NCBI GenBank assembly: GCA_021234155.1
Contig: JAJEKV010000783.1
Span: 1 to 64,000, forward strand
DNA: 64,000 nt
Source of the DNA: Isoetes taiwanensis
Lineage: Eukaryota > Streptophyta > Lycopodiopsida > Isoetales > Isoetaceae
Reading direction: 5' to 3'
This document shows positions 26,024 to 35,798 of this stretch, piece by piece (the first letter of the stretch is position 1; each line of letters begins with the position of its first letter). The translations under genes and the position numbers were made by a program. The notes under the pieces are model-generated. The model was not told where the DNA came from. It made no database searches and saw nothing but the letters and a program-made list of their open reading frames with translations.

Positions 26024-27365
26024 TATATATATATATATATATGTCCGATATCGATATATATATGTTCTTATGTTTGTCCCATTGAATCCGAATCGTTGAT
26101 CTAAGATCCCACGGCTCCACGGCTTTGGGACGTATCCTACGACCCAGATGGCTTGGGAGTTTACATACGACTCATATAGACGATCCTACGGTCCAGGTTG
26201 ATCTGATCCTGACCGTCGATCCAAGATCCTACGGCTCACGTTGCTTGGCACATATCTTACGATCCACATGGCTTTGGGAATTATATGTAATAGATCCTAC
26301 GGCTCATATTGCTTTTATATGATGAGATCTTGATCGTTGATTGAGTCTAAGATCCTATGGCTCATGTTGAATGCTCATCCCTTAAGGAAAGGCTTTAAAA
26401 TTTTTATGTTATTGGGGATTCGAACCCTGGTCCTCAACCCCCCAAACCCCCCACTCTAACCACTAGACCAAGCATTAATTCTATGAAGAATTTATGTTTC
26501 AAATATACTTAAGGGTAATGTTCCCATTAAGATAAAATAGACTATAACATTCTAGCTAGTTCAAGAAAGTTCTAGAATGTTCGAAGGCTCTAGAAAGTTC
26601 TAGAATCTTCTAGAAAGTTCTAGAACATAAGAGAATCTAAGGGGATCTAAGAAAACTCTTCGAAAAAGTTTCAAATTGTTCTAATAAGTTTAGAATGTTC
26701 TAGAATGTAGGGGAATCTATGGGAATGTAATGAAATCTAGGGGAAATACTTCCGAAAGTTCTAGAATATTTTGAAAGTCTTAGTATGTTTCTTTAAAGTC
26801 TTAGAATGTTCTAAAAAATTCTAGAATGTAAAGGAAACCGGAAGAATCTAATAGAATGTAAGAAAATCTTATAAAAATAAAAAGAATCTAGGAGGGGATC
26901 TAAGAAAATTCTTCTAGAAAGTTCCAAATTGTTCTAATAAGATTTAGAATGTTCTAGAATGTAGGGGAATCTATGGGAATGTAAGGAAATCTAGGGAAAT
27001 ACTTCGAGGAAAAGTTCTAGGATGTTTTGAAAGTTTCAGAATGTTCGTAAAGTTCTAGAATGTTCTAGAAATTTCTAGAATGTAAGGGAATCTAGGAGAA
27101 TTAAAGGGAATATAAGGAAATCTCATAAATTGTAAGAGAATCTAGGAAAATATTTACAAGTCTAATGCATTCTCTTAAAATCTAGTTGAATCTAAGGGAA
27201 TATTCATAATATCTAATGGAATCTAAGAAAATCTTGATGTAATCTTAGAGTTTTTTTAAGATTTTGCAAAGAGCCACAATAGAATGTTCTAAAATGTTTC
27301 ATAATAAAGGGGTACAATATAAATCTTGAAAAAAAAAATCCTAGATGCTCAGGGAATATAAATCC
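26024..27365. mobile_element. Right-type arm of palindromic unit P2
   Basis: Begins with (TA)n (26024-26042) and a TATATATGTTCTTATG inner border. It runs through the ATCCTACGGCTC module (26100-26310), the tRNA-like segment (26414-26475, minus) and a minisatellite of TTCTAGAATG, AAGGGAATCTA and GGAATATAAGG words (26530-27330). It has no left arm: it starts where P1 ends and stops where retroelement copy A begins. The first 350 bp closely match 63728-64000. Confidence 0.65.
26414..26475 (-). other. tRNA-like segment with intact A and B boxes
   Basis: On the minus strand the A box TGGTCTAGTGG (complement of 26460-26470) and the B box GGTTCGAATCC (complement of 26416-26426) both fit the pol III consensus, separated by 33 bp. 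No acceptor-stem complementarity is visible. This is the best-preserved of three copies and could still drive pol III transcription outward from the arm. Confidence 0.55.
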
Positions 27366-27378
27366 TAGGGTCTGGTTC

Positions 27379-27934
27379 ATGATGAACAATATGGATGTTA
27401 TGTGGCCTAATGAGGATAGTTTTGGTAGGTTTTATGCATTTCACAATCTGATGAATACAAAGCCCATGAGGAAAGGGGCAATTGCCTTCATAGCATATCT
27501 AAAAGTACGAGAGACCCTGGTTAACATGGCCAGCAGGTTGGCTGAGGACAAGCACACTGATTTTAAGGAGGTTTTTGGAAACAACAAACTGGTTGACATT
27601 CTTGAAAGGACCATGAAACATATTAGTTTCTTAGAAGAGGCCACCCCCATAGATGCAGCTGGTAATGCATACCAGGAGTACAAAAAGAAGGTCCGGACCA
27701 TTGAGGAAGACTAAATTCAAAGTTGTCCTTCCCCTAAGTAATGCCAGAAGAAGAAAAGTGGTGGAAGTGCTCACGCCTTCTGCCAGCTAGGAAACGAACA
27801 AACCTCTACCACTGAAAATGAGCAAGCCTCGGTGGAAATAATTAACCTGGACGTGGATACCGGTTATTCTGTCAATAAGAGCAATGTGGAACGCAAGTGG
27901 ACTGATGGAGTCAAACAAAACAGGATTTCCTTTT
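27379..27934 (+). pseudogene. PLE ORF1 C-terminal fragment (copy A)
   Basis: Last third of the family I ORF1 protein, from MMNNMDVMWPNED through KVRETLVNMASRLAED. A TAA where copy B has GAC-GAA (about 27712) and further differences at 27720-27790 break the frame. The region after that realigns to copy B up to the stop at 27934. The changes sit at CAG/CTG sites of copy B (ATTCAGG read as ATTCAAAG; CTTCTGCCTCTGCAG read as a scrambled block), so they may be sequence error. With its front missing the fragment cannot be functional as it stands. Confidence 0.75.
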
Positions 27935-28285
27935 AAAATAATGTAAGTACATGGGGGTTTTTTTTAAAAATAATCTTCTGTAGTATCATCTAGCAAATTT
28001 TTGATTAAAAATGCTTGTCATGATTTCTGCAATACTAAGCAATGCTGATCATACGATCAGATTTTTAGTATAATAATGTCTCTATGTGATGATGATACTG
28101 TATGTATACTAACAAAAGAAAGACCTTCGGTCACTAATGGGCCCTTGGGCTTTAGTACTTTCTGGTCCAAAAAGCCAGTCCTACATACACCTCCTGACGG
28201 CATCCATAAGGCCATAGACAAAGAACATAATTAATAACGAATACTAACTCATTGTAGGATGTTATAACAGACTTGCAGCAGGTCC

Positions 28286-30365
28286 TTGATTAAAAAAGCT
28301 GAAGGAAGATGGGGCATTAAAACCACCAAGGACAAGAGAAAGACCAAATTCGTGCACTTTAGGTTCTTCTCCAAATCAGTGGATAAAATCAGATTTGATA
28401 AGGTCTTTCGAGACGTGGTAACTCAGAATTTTGGGGAGATTGGTCGTGAGATCTTGGAGAACACCTCATTTGGATGGACCTATACAGACAGCCTTGGGAA
28501 GATATTGTATAAGCCCAAGATGATTTTTGCTGATAAAAACGAGGTACGCTGTCCGTGTGGTAACCCCACACTGAAGAGGTTTATTTGTGCTGAAACCGGA
28601 CATGTACGTACTACTGACCTAGAAATAGTACACAGTAAAGCACTAAGGAAGTGGTTGGCCATTGGGCTCAACCACATCCCAGACAAACCCTTCAATCTCG
28701 TACAGTTCAAATGTGAGATCTCTAAAACCATAGACCAATTTTTTTGAACTCCACAAATACAGCCTATATGGCATGTTCAGTAAGAAGGAAGTTGCAGACT
28801 CCAAAATACAGATTTGGAGGCAGGCAGTCACACTGGCAAGAGACTACATAAAAGCTAATAAGAACAGCAAGAAAAAGTTTCACATCATGGATAAAACAGT
28901 GACCAATAATATAGATTGGCTGCTAAGAAACCTGTACATTTCAGGCGTGGATAAGGCCACCAATAACCCCTCCTTTATATGCCCTAAGCATGTAAGGGAT
29001 CAGGCCATTGATAGATTGAACAGTTCAGATTTTAACGAGATTGTAGCAAATCCAACTGAACTTAAAGTCAAAATAAAGCAGGATATAGAAGCATTCTTGG
29101 GAGAATGGGAAGTTAAGGAGGACAATCTCCCGTACTTACTGGCAATATATAAAGCACACAAGGAAACGTACAGATGGATCACCAGTGCGCATGACTCAAT
29201 TTTCTCAGAGATCTCCTCTCTAATAACAGCTGGACTGAACACTTTTTTACTTATCTGGCCAGATATTTGTGAAACTAAGCTGGCTGGGATTAACTTCTTT
29301 CGTAAAGAAAAGATCAAGGCATGCTGGATGATTGCATCTGTATATGATTTCACGTGTAATATACCCCCACAAGTTTTTGATGTGTTTGTGGCAGACATCA
29401 CACGATGCTACGAGAATATTCCTATACAGGGAGAGGATGGTATTTGCACCATTATCTCTAAAATGGCAACTCTCATATGGAAGCACAAGAAAGCAAAGAA
29501 TGGTAGCAATAATATGTGGTACAAGGTCAAAAATAATGGGCAAGTAATCCTTGAATGGAAAGACAAAGCACCTGCTAGCAGGAAATGGATCTGTCTAGAT
29601 GAGAATAGCTTCACAAACATGAATAACTGGCTGCTGCAAAACTGCTACCTGCAAATGGGAGATAGGATCTGGAAACAAATTATGGGAATACCTATGGGAT
29701 TTTCTTCGAGTCCCGCATGGTGCAATTTATACTTGGCATGGTATGAATTGGCATTTATCCAAAGACTGATAAGGATGGGCTTGCAAGATGTGGCAGCTGC
29801 ATTCAACAACACATACAGGTATATGGATGACCTAAATAGCATTAACAATAGATATATCAGAAAATATCTGGCTTTAGAGGACCTAGAGGATAACAAGGAA
29901 ACCATCTATAATCTGGATTGTTTGGCCATTAAAGATGAAACAAAGTATTGGCATGGGTCGAAGCCTGGAAGGAAGAATACAGGGCAGAAAATCAACTTTC
30001 TCAACATTTGCATTGAAATCACAGATCCGGTACATGGTATGTATGATGCATATAGATATGATAAAAGAGATGCACTTCCCTTTAAGGCATCCAGGTTTGG
30101 ACATGCTTCCGGCTGTAGACCATATCAAATGGCAAGAAATGTCATCATATCCCAAATTCAACCATATCTATATGTGCACAACAACCCTGGTGCTGCTGCC
30201 CGGGACATACATGATCTTATCCAGACTTTCATCAGCAAAGGCTTTAAACCACAGGATGTCTGGTCAACCGTCAACAAGACACTAAGAAAAGGAGAGTACC
30301 CTGCCCTCAAGTTCGACCCAGAAATTCTCATCAAGCAATTGAACGACTACAGGTATTTCTGTTAA
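28286..30365 (+). CDS. PLE reverse transcriptase, family I copy A
   Basis: Reverse transcriptase of a Penelope-like element, a group related to telomerase RT. The N-terminal part (28286-28747) has CPCGNPTLKRFIC, a GHVRTTDLEIVHSKALRKW box and GLNHIPDKP, collinear with the region before the RT core in PLEs. The core frame (28773-30365, 530 codons) has DKATNNPSFICP, the finger motif YKAHKETYRWITSAHDS, motif A VADITRCYENIP (catalytic Asp codon 29393), GIPMGFSSSPAWCNLYL, motif C RYMDD (29820-29831) and the post-palm INFLNICIEI box. The C-terminal part has the PLE-like FKASRFGHASGCRPYQMARN. No GIY-YIG domain follows. The two frames are parted only by a T7 run at 28739-28745, where family III has T6. 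That could be an indel error, a mutation or a shift site. The first Met is unclear. Confidence 0.8.
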
Positions 30366-30411
30366 GTTAGCAAGCTCATTTATAGATTTAAGAATTTAAG
30401 TACAGTTGGCA

Positions 30412-30439
30412 GGAGGATCCCTGGCAGCAGGGATCCTCC
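30412..30439 (+). other. 3' terminal hairpin, copy A
   Basis: Perfect stem GGAGGATCCCTG / CAGGGATCCTCC with a GCAG loop, 46 bp after the RT stop. Equivalent hairpins with different stem sequence end the copies at 40979, 48231 and 60548, so the pairing is preserved while the sequence changes. It probably marks the 3' end of the element RNA. Confidence 0.8.
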
Positions 30440-30492
30440 TATCCCCTAATTCAACTTGTCTTTCTCGCCTTCCTGGTTGGGGCGGGGGTTCA

Positions 30493-30496
<4 letters not shown>

Positions 30497-30570
<74 letters not shown>
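30497..30570. repeat. (TA)n at the copy A / copy B junction
   Basis: About 37 TA units separating the 3' end of copy A from the 5' head of copy B. It takes the place of the shorter AT tracts at the family II and III junctions. Confidence 0.95.
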
Positions 30571-30577
<7 letters not shown>

Positions 30578-31202
30578 CAACGGATTTGCCCTGGTGGAAG
30601 ACCAATCCCAGTTAAGTAATTATGGCACACAGAATAACATTGCTGTCTAGTCTACATAACACCAGGAAGAGGTGCAAAGGCAATGTGTAACAGATTAAAG
30701 CATGTAACACATTAAAGCATGTAACACCTGGAGAAATAGAGGATGGTTTCCAAGCACGGGAAGCATATGGGAAGGACTAACACATAACATATGTACAAGA
30801 TATAGGTTTGAAATGTTAAGCCCAATGGGTTTGCTCTACGCAGCAGTAAGATGTGGATAAAGACTGAATAACATGAGGATATAGATCTACTCAACATTGG
30901 CATGGTTGTAAAGCTATCTAGGAAAACAAGGGCATGACATAGTATTTCTTAGAAATAACAGATGAACATTATGGTTTCTTATGGTTTCTTGGCGGTAACC
31001 ATAAGGGTGTACACCAAACAAGCAAATGGAAATTTGTTGGTTAAAAAAAACGTAAATAAGACTACAAGCAAGGTATAGGAGACATAAGGTTTTCAGATTG
31101 TATTAACAATAAAAAATGTCGACCTTTGGTTTTGGCATTCTAACTTTTGTAACATTTGGGTAAAAATGAGGAGACAGATCAGAAAAAATACAGTAGAGTC
31201 TG

Positions 31203-31209
31203 TTTAGGG
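31203..31209 (+). promoter_or_regulatory. TTTAGGG leader motif, copy B
   Basis: A single plant-type telomere heptamer about 380 bp before the exon 1 ATG. The same heptamer is present at 41886, 49135, 53881 and 61532, each 250-360 bp before the first exon. It could be a telo-box-like promoter element. The single heptamer is short, so only the positional conservation is notable. Confidence 0.35.
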
Positions 31210-31584
31210 TTCGTGGAACTCTAGTACGAACCTCCCGGATGCTCTAAGAACTGATAATGGCGGCAGATGGGCGCAAGTACTCATGGTCTGATAAGGCATC
31301 ATGGCAAGGAGTGCTGCATCGTCACAGGGCCTGGACAAGTCTGGCCTAGCAGATGCCGCCGTCATGCACATCGACTCAAACCTGAACTGGTACTTCTTCA
31401 TTCTGCTAAATTTAGATTGCTGTCTATTTTAGCTAGGGTGAATCATGGACCCGACATGGCCACGATGCATGAGACCGCATGGTCAAAAAGTAGCGAGGCT
31501 GCTGCCGGGCAGCATTTTAACTCTGTCTGACACATCTGGTGAGCGCCTTTGTTCTTGGAGAGCGCCCTTAGTCTTGCTGCTCCA

Positions 31585-31908
31585 ATGGCCAAGAACAAAT
31601 TAACAAGGGCCGAAATGTTAAATCTGATAAAAGAGGCTGGGATTGATCTACAGGCCCTGTGCAAGAAAGGAGGGGAAGTTTTTGCTCAACCCAGCAAAGG
31701 GTTTCTAATGAGCATTGTGGAGAAGTATGGACTGGCAGAAAAACCCAACACAAGGAAGGAGGGAGGTATCAACAAATACATATCACAGGCAACTAACAAC
31801 AGGGAGGAGGATACACAGGCAAGCACCAAGCACACAGTACAAGAACCCGAAATGCAACAAGTGCAGAACAGTGAGGACGAAATGGATCTGGAGCTTCAAC
31901 TGAATCAG
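31585..31908 (+). CDS. PLE ORF1 exon 1 (SAP-like), family I copy B
   Basis: Small first exon starting at ATG 31585. Residues 4-19 (NKLTRAEMLNLIKEAG) and the following QPSKGFLMSIVEKYGL form a helix-extension-helix pattern like SAP domains, which bind DNA or chromatin. A charged, low-complexity tail follows (residues 70-100, rich in E, Q, T). The frame stays open to a TGA at 31938, but similarity between families stops at ...NQ, exactly at CAG|GT (31906-31910). Splicing there in phase 0 to AG|GAA at 33763 would give a protein of about 670 codons. If not spliced, it is a free protein of 117 residues. Confidence 0.6.
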
Positions 31909-32533
31909 GTTCTTTATACATTGAAAATGTTATTCTGATTTTATAATGGCAACTGGAAAAGTTAATTAACCCTTAAATTTGGGCTGGTCTCATGATGAAT
32001 AATATGTAATAAAGCAAGGCAGCAAATAAACTAATTGCTCAACATAGAGTAATTGCAGAAGAGTAGATCTAAAGTCACGAATCTGGAATATGTGGTTGCA
32101 GAACATGCATAGCTAAATGGTAAGGTTCACCTACACTTAGTTTGCACAGACTTGGCCTGGAAGAACAGCCATAGATGGAGGCAAGAGTATGCCATACAGC
32201 CAGCAATGGCACAAAGCAACAAAGACACATGGTAGATGATGGGGCAATGCGCTTGTACTGTGGCTCAGGTGGACTGACTTGGTATTAACAGGGATTTGAC
32301 AAGCACAACAACCAATTGTGTGTGCAATCTGCAACATACTTATGATTCGTATTACAATAGAGTTAAAGAATTCTGATTTCCCTTCTTGAATTCAGTTTTG
32401 GTCCACCTAGGAGACCATAGGCTCTTATGTTGAAATCTAAGTATTAGTCTGACTATGGTATTGCTGAGTATTATCTGCTGAATTCTTCAATTGAATACTG
32501 AGTTCTTAGGATTATTTTATGAAGTATATAATT

Positions 32534-32637
32534 TGGTGAAGGGCGTTAAGCCGTGCTTGACTTTTGCTTACCTGCTAATCCCTCTCTTAGTTACCCGCAT
32601 ATGGCTAACTTTTGACTGGTTGGATTGCAGGTAACCG
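32534..32637 (+). other. Conserved intron stem with AG|GT site, copy B
   Basis: Block shared by all families: GGTGAAGGGCG...GCC, then TTACCTGC (32568-32575), a GGCTAA box, and GCAGGTAA (32627-32634). TTACCTGC and GCAGGTAA are exact complements and can close a stem of 8 bp. The right strand contains CAG|GTAAC preceded by a T-rich tract and CTAAC, so it looks like a 3' splice site abutting a 5' splice site (a ratchet or recursive site). The left strand CTTACCTG equals the splice-donor-pairing end of U1 snRNA. Confidence 0.6.
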
Positions 32638-33507
32638 GTCTCGCACCTCCAGATTCCTTGCATTTTTGGATGTTTTGGATATTTTGGATATTATGGATGC
32701 AAAGGAAACAATAAAACCAGTAAAAGACTGAAGTATGTGGACACGGCAGCATTTTGTTTGACAATTTCTCTGAAATCTTGTTGTTAATAACATCTGACTG
32801 AAGGTAACTTTTACAATATTACAATGTCTTTTCAAGTTTATGAACCAGGCTATCCATTCTCTGGATCAGCCCGAGTTGACTTTTGGAAAACCTTTAAGCT
32901 AATGATGTAAGTCTTTTCTGCTGTTAACATTTATCAAGCTGTTTGGTATCTCTTGGTCCTAAGAACTACATGACAGATATAGCAAAATCGAAAGGAAAAG
33001 TTAACTGGTACAATCAGCAACCTATGGGGTCAGGTTACTGTGGATTAGAACAGTTTGGACTAGTAAAGAATGTGATCATCTAAGGAAATAAATGTATTGG
33101 AAATAATGTGGGTAATGAAACTGCTGAGATCACCTGAATTAATATAAACATGAAAGAAATAAATCACATAATGATAGAGCATTATACTTACAGATGACTG
33201 GTGTAGTTAAGCATGTTGTAGGCCTTTTGTTGGGCCTGTAGGGCATGGTCCTCACATAGATGATCTGTTGTATGAAAGGTGGTATAAAACATTGTCAAGA
33301 TAGAAAAGGCTTTGCATTTAAAGTAACAATGTACTTTGCAGCTGTGAATATAAGCCATGGTTGACGGTAATAAATAATTACACTAGGCATAAGGATTCAA
33401 AGGGAATTGTAAGGATATATTTAAGCAGTAATTTGCCTTGGTTTCAGGGATAGTAATTATGGAAAATAAGGATTTATTAGGAATAAGTGCTGGGTCTCCT
33501 TGACTGT

Positions 33508-33558
33508 CTCAGCCTTAAGGCTGAGAACTGATAATATTCTAAGGCCCATGGATTAGAA
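33508..33558 (+). other. Hairpin-CTGATAA-hairpin motif, copy B
   Basis: CTCAGCC-TTAA-GGCTGAG stem (33508-33525), then AA and CTGATAA (33528-33534), then a second stem ATTCTAA/TTAGAAT. The same architecture with different stem bases occurs at 43906, 51121, 55954 and 63608. It resembles the first half of a hammerhead ribozyme core but has A where CUGANGA needs G, and no GAAA strand was found. Confidence 0.55.
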
Positions 33559-33762
33559 TGCCAAGTCTTTGGTTAAGGCTTTGGCAAGTATATATTCAGT
33601 GACTTCAGTATGCTGGTTCAACTGGCATAAGTCTTGGAGATCCAGACATAGTAATAAGCTAGTAGCACTGAACAAGTTTATCACATGACAATTTTTTTTA
33701 GAAAAATATATAGTTGGCATAAACTATGGTAACCTACTGAGCATATGTCTGATGGTTAGCAG

Positions 33763-35451
33763 GAAGCAAATATGAAGGACAAATGTAATATCTTGCAAGA
33801 ATCAGCTGGCCTACAGGATCCTATTGCTGCTGTACAAAAATCGGAGTGGTATTACAGATGGTACCATGATGTGGCAGAGTTGGGTTATGGTTATGCAAGC
33901 ATAATACCACCCAACAAAGCTGTCCAAGGGGTGTTGGGTTGCATGCTCAATAAGGACATACACAAGTATTTTCTAAAAAAGGAAGCATTCCTCGAAGAGG
34001 ATGAAATTTCAGTAATCACTTTTCTTGGGATCAACAATATGTTCGATCTGGTCAACAGGCTAAACAGTGCAGGAGATGATTTGGTTACATGCATAAAGCT
34101 CATTGATGAGACATATCAGATGCTGCCACAAGCACATGCTGAAGCAGACAGTAAGGAGGTTTATGATGTATTGAAATTCCTGAAATGCTCTACTGCTCTA
34201 GAACTGGCAAACAAAATCAAGGTAACTAATCCTCGAATCAGAAACAAAGGACCTGCTAAAGAGCCAACAAAGGAAACAGAACCTATACCGGTTCGCCTGA
34301 CAAATTGTTTATTTGATGTCAATAAACTGCCTGAACAGAAGAAAAATGCTATTCTTAAGACCAAGGCTGAAAAGGTACATGCCGATCAAGCACAAGAGAC
34401 AGAGAGCATTCTTGAAGACTATAATGTAAAGGCACTTACACTAACCAACTGTGGTGGATGTCCAGTCATGTCTCTACGTTTAGTTGAGTTACATGCTGTT
34501 AAATATCAACATGCCTTGTGGGAAACAAAAAACCTGGGTATCTTGGCTCCCATTAGTATTGATACATGGAGGAAGTTATGCACAATAACAGACGCTGAAA
34601 TTGAGCAGGCACACAAAGATGCCACCAATTTTAACAGAAGGATTGGCAAAGAAGAGTTAAAAATGCCCTTTGAGAGCACAAAATTTTTTGGTAAGAAATG
34701 CAACAAGCAGAATGGGATCTGGCTGGGACAAAAGGGCCACATGGCAAAAAAGTCAGAAGAAAGGGATCATTTCTATATAGTCAAAATATGGCGTACCTTC
34801 TGCCCGTTTATGAAATGCAAATGTGATAAGTTCACCAAGAACAGTAATAATGGCTGCAATGACCACATCACGTGGTATGACCACGCGGTCTGGTTCATGA
34901 TGAACAATATGGATGTTATGTGGCCTAATGAGGATAGTTTTGGTAGGTTTTATGCATTTCACAATCTGATGAATACAAAGCCCATGAGGAAAGGGGCAAT
35001 TGCCTTCATAGCATATCTAAAAGTACGAGAGACCCTGGTTAACATGGCCAGCAGGTTGGCTGAGGACAAGCACACTGATTTTAAGGAGGTTTTTGGAAAC
35101 AACAAACTGGTTGACATTCTTGAAAGGACCATGAAACATATTAGTTTCTTAGAAGAGGCCACCCCCATAGATGCAGCTGGTAATGCATACCAGGAGTACA
35201 AAAAGAAGGTCCGGACCATTGAGGAAGACGAAATTCAGGTTGTCCTTCCCCCTAAGTACCGTAAGAAGAAAAGTGGTGGAAGTACTTCTGCCTCTGCAGC
35301 AGCAGGAAACGAACAAACCTCTACCACTGAAAATGAGCAAGCCTCGGTGGAAATAATTAACCTGGACGTGGATACCGGTTATTCTGTCAATAAGAGCAAT
35401 GTGGAACGCAAGTGGACTGATGGAGTCAAACAAAACAGGATTTCCTTTTAA
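33763..35451 (+). CDS. PLE ORF1 main exon, family I copy B (unknown function)
   Basis: Intact 562-codon frame (first ATG 33772). I do not recognise the family. Blocks shared with the 545-codon family III protein include a GYG...PPNKAVQ opening, ITFLGINNMF, a TNCLFDVN box, FFGKKCNKQNG followed by GQKGHMAK, and IWRTFCPFMKCKC then CNDHITWYDHAVWFMMN. A KVRETLVNM helix and a basic PPKYRKKKSGG tail that looks like a nuclear signal follow. The C-x4-C-x-C...C-x2-H spacing could bind a metal. A low-complexity region rich in S, T, A and E closes the protein. It lies between the SAP-like exon and the RT in every full unit, so a nucleic-acid-binding or particle role for the element is plausible but unproven. 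Confidence 0.8.
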   Translation, partial: EANMKDKCNILQESAGLQDPIAAVQKSEWYYRWYHDVAELGYGYASIIPPNKAVQGVLGCMLNKDIHKYFLKKEAFLEEDEISVITFLGINNMFDLVNRLNSAGDDLVTCIKLIDETYQMLPQAHAEADSKEVYDVLKFLKCSTALELANKIKVTNPRIRNKGPAKEPTKETEPIPVRLTNCLFDVNKLPEQKKNAILKTKAEKVHADQAQETESILEDYNVKALTLTNCGGCPVMSLRLVELHAVKYQHALWETKNLGILAPISIDTWRKLCTITDAEIEQAHKDATNFNRRIGKEELKMPFESTKFFGKKCNKQNGIWLGQKGHMAKKSEERDHFYIVKIWRTFCPFMKCKCDKFTKNSNNGCNDHITWYDHAVWFMMNNMDVMWPNEDSFGRFYAFHNLMNTKPMRKGAIAFIAYLKVRETLVNMASRLAEDKHTDFKEVFGNNKLVDILERTMKHISFLEEATPIDAAGNAYQEYKKKVRTIEEDEIQVVLPPKYRKKKSGGSTSASAAAGNEQTSTTENEQASVEIINLDVDTGYSVNKSNVERKWTDGVKQNRISF

Positions 35452-35798
35452 AATAATGTAAGTACATGGGGGTTTTTTTTAAAAATAATCTTCTGTAGTA
35501 TCATCTAGCAAATTTTTGATTAAAAATGCTTGTCATGATTTCTGCAATACTAAGCAATGCTGATCATACGATCAGATTTTTAGTATAATAATGTCTCTAT
35601 GTGATGATGATACTGTATGTATACTAACAAAAGAAAGACCTTCGGTCACTAATGGGCCCTTGGGCTTTAGTACTTTCTGGTCCAAAAAGCCAGTCCTACA
35701 TACACCTCCTGACGGCATCCATAAGGCCATAGACAAAGAACATAATTAATAACGAATACTAACTCATTGTAGGATGTTATAACAGACTTGCAGCAGGT

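Larger units (their letters stand above)
27371..30496 (+). mobile_element. PLE family I copy A (5'-truncated)
   Basis: Penelope-like retroelement copy starting abruptly inside ORF1 (GTCTGGTTCATGATGAAC, equal to position 34888 of copy B) and running to the 3' hairpin. It is nearly identical to copy B over about 2.5 kb (offset about 7,515 bp). It holds the ORF1 C-terminal part, the complete RT region and the 3' end. It is followed directly by (TA)n and the head of copy B, a head-to-tail tandem. Confidence 0.85.
31909..33762 (+). other. Probable ORF1 intron, family I copy B
   Basis: A 1,854-bp interval between CAG|GTTCTT and TTAGCAG|GAA. The matching interval is about 1.63 kb in family II and 1.81 kb in family III, with the same borders. 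The main ORF1 frame is open right down to the acceptor and an in-frame TAG lies just before it (33757-33759). Inside are two conserved structured motifs (32534-32637 and 33508-33558). This is inferred, with no transcript evidence. Confidence 0.5.

Noticed and set aside
30396-30650. Isoleucine-tyrosine repeat proteins near 30.5 kb and 25.4 kb
   Set aside because: They are translations of the (TA)n microsatellite.
33508-33558. Hammerhead ribozyme at the CTGATAA motif
   Set aside because: The hammerhead core needs CUGANGA and a later GAAA strand with a cleavage site. Here the sixth base is A, and no GAAA strand in the right place was found in any of the five copies.
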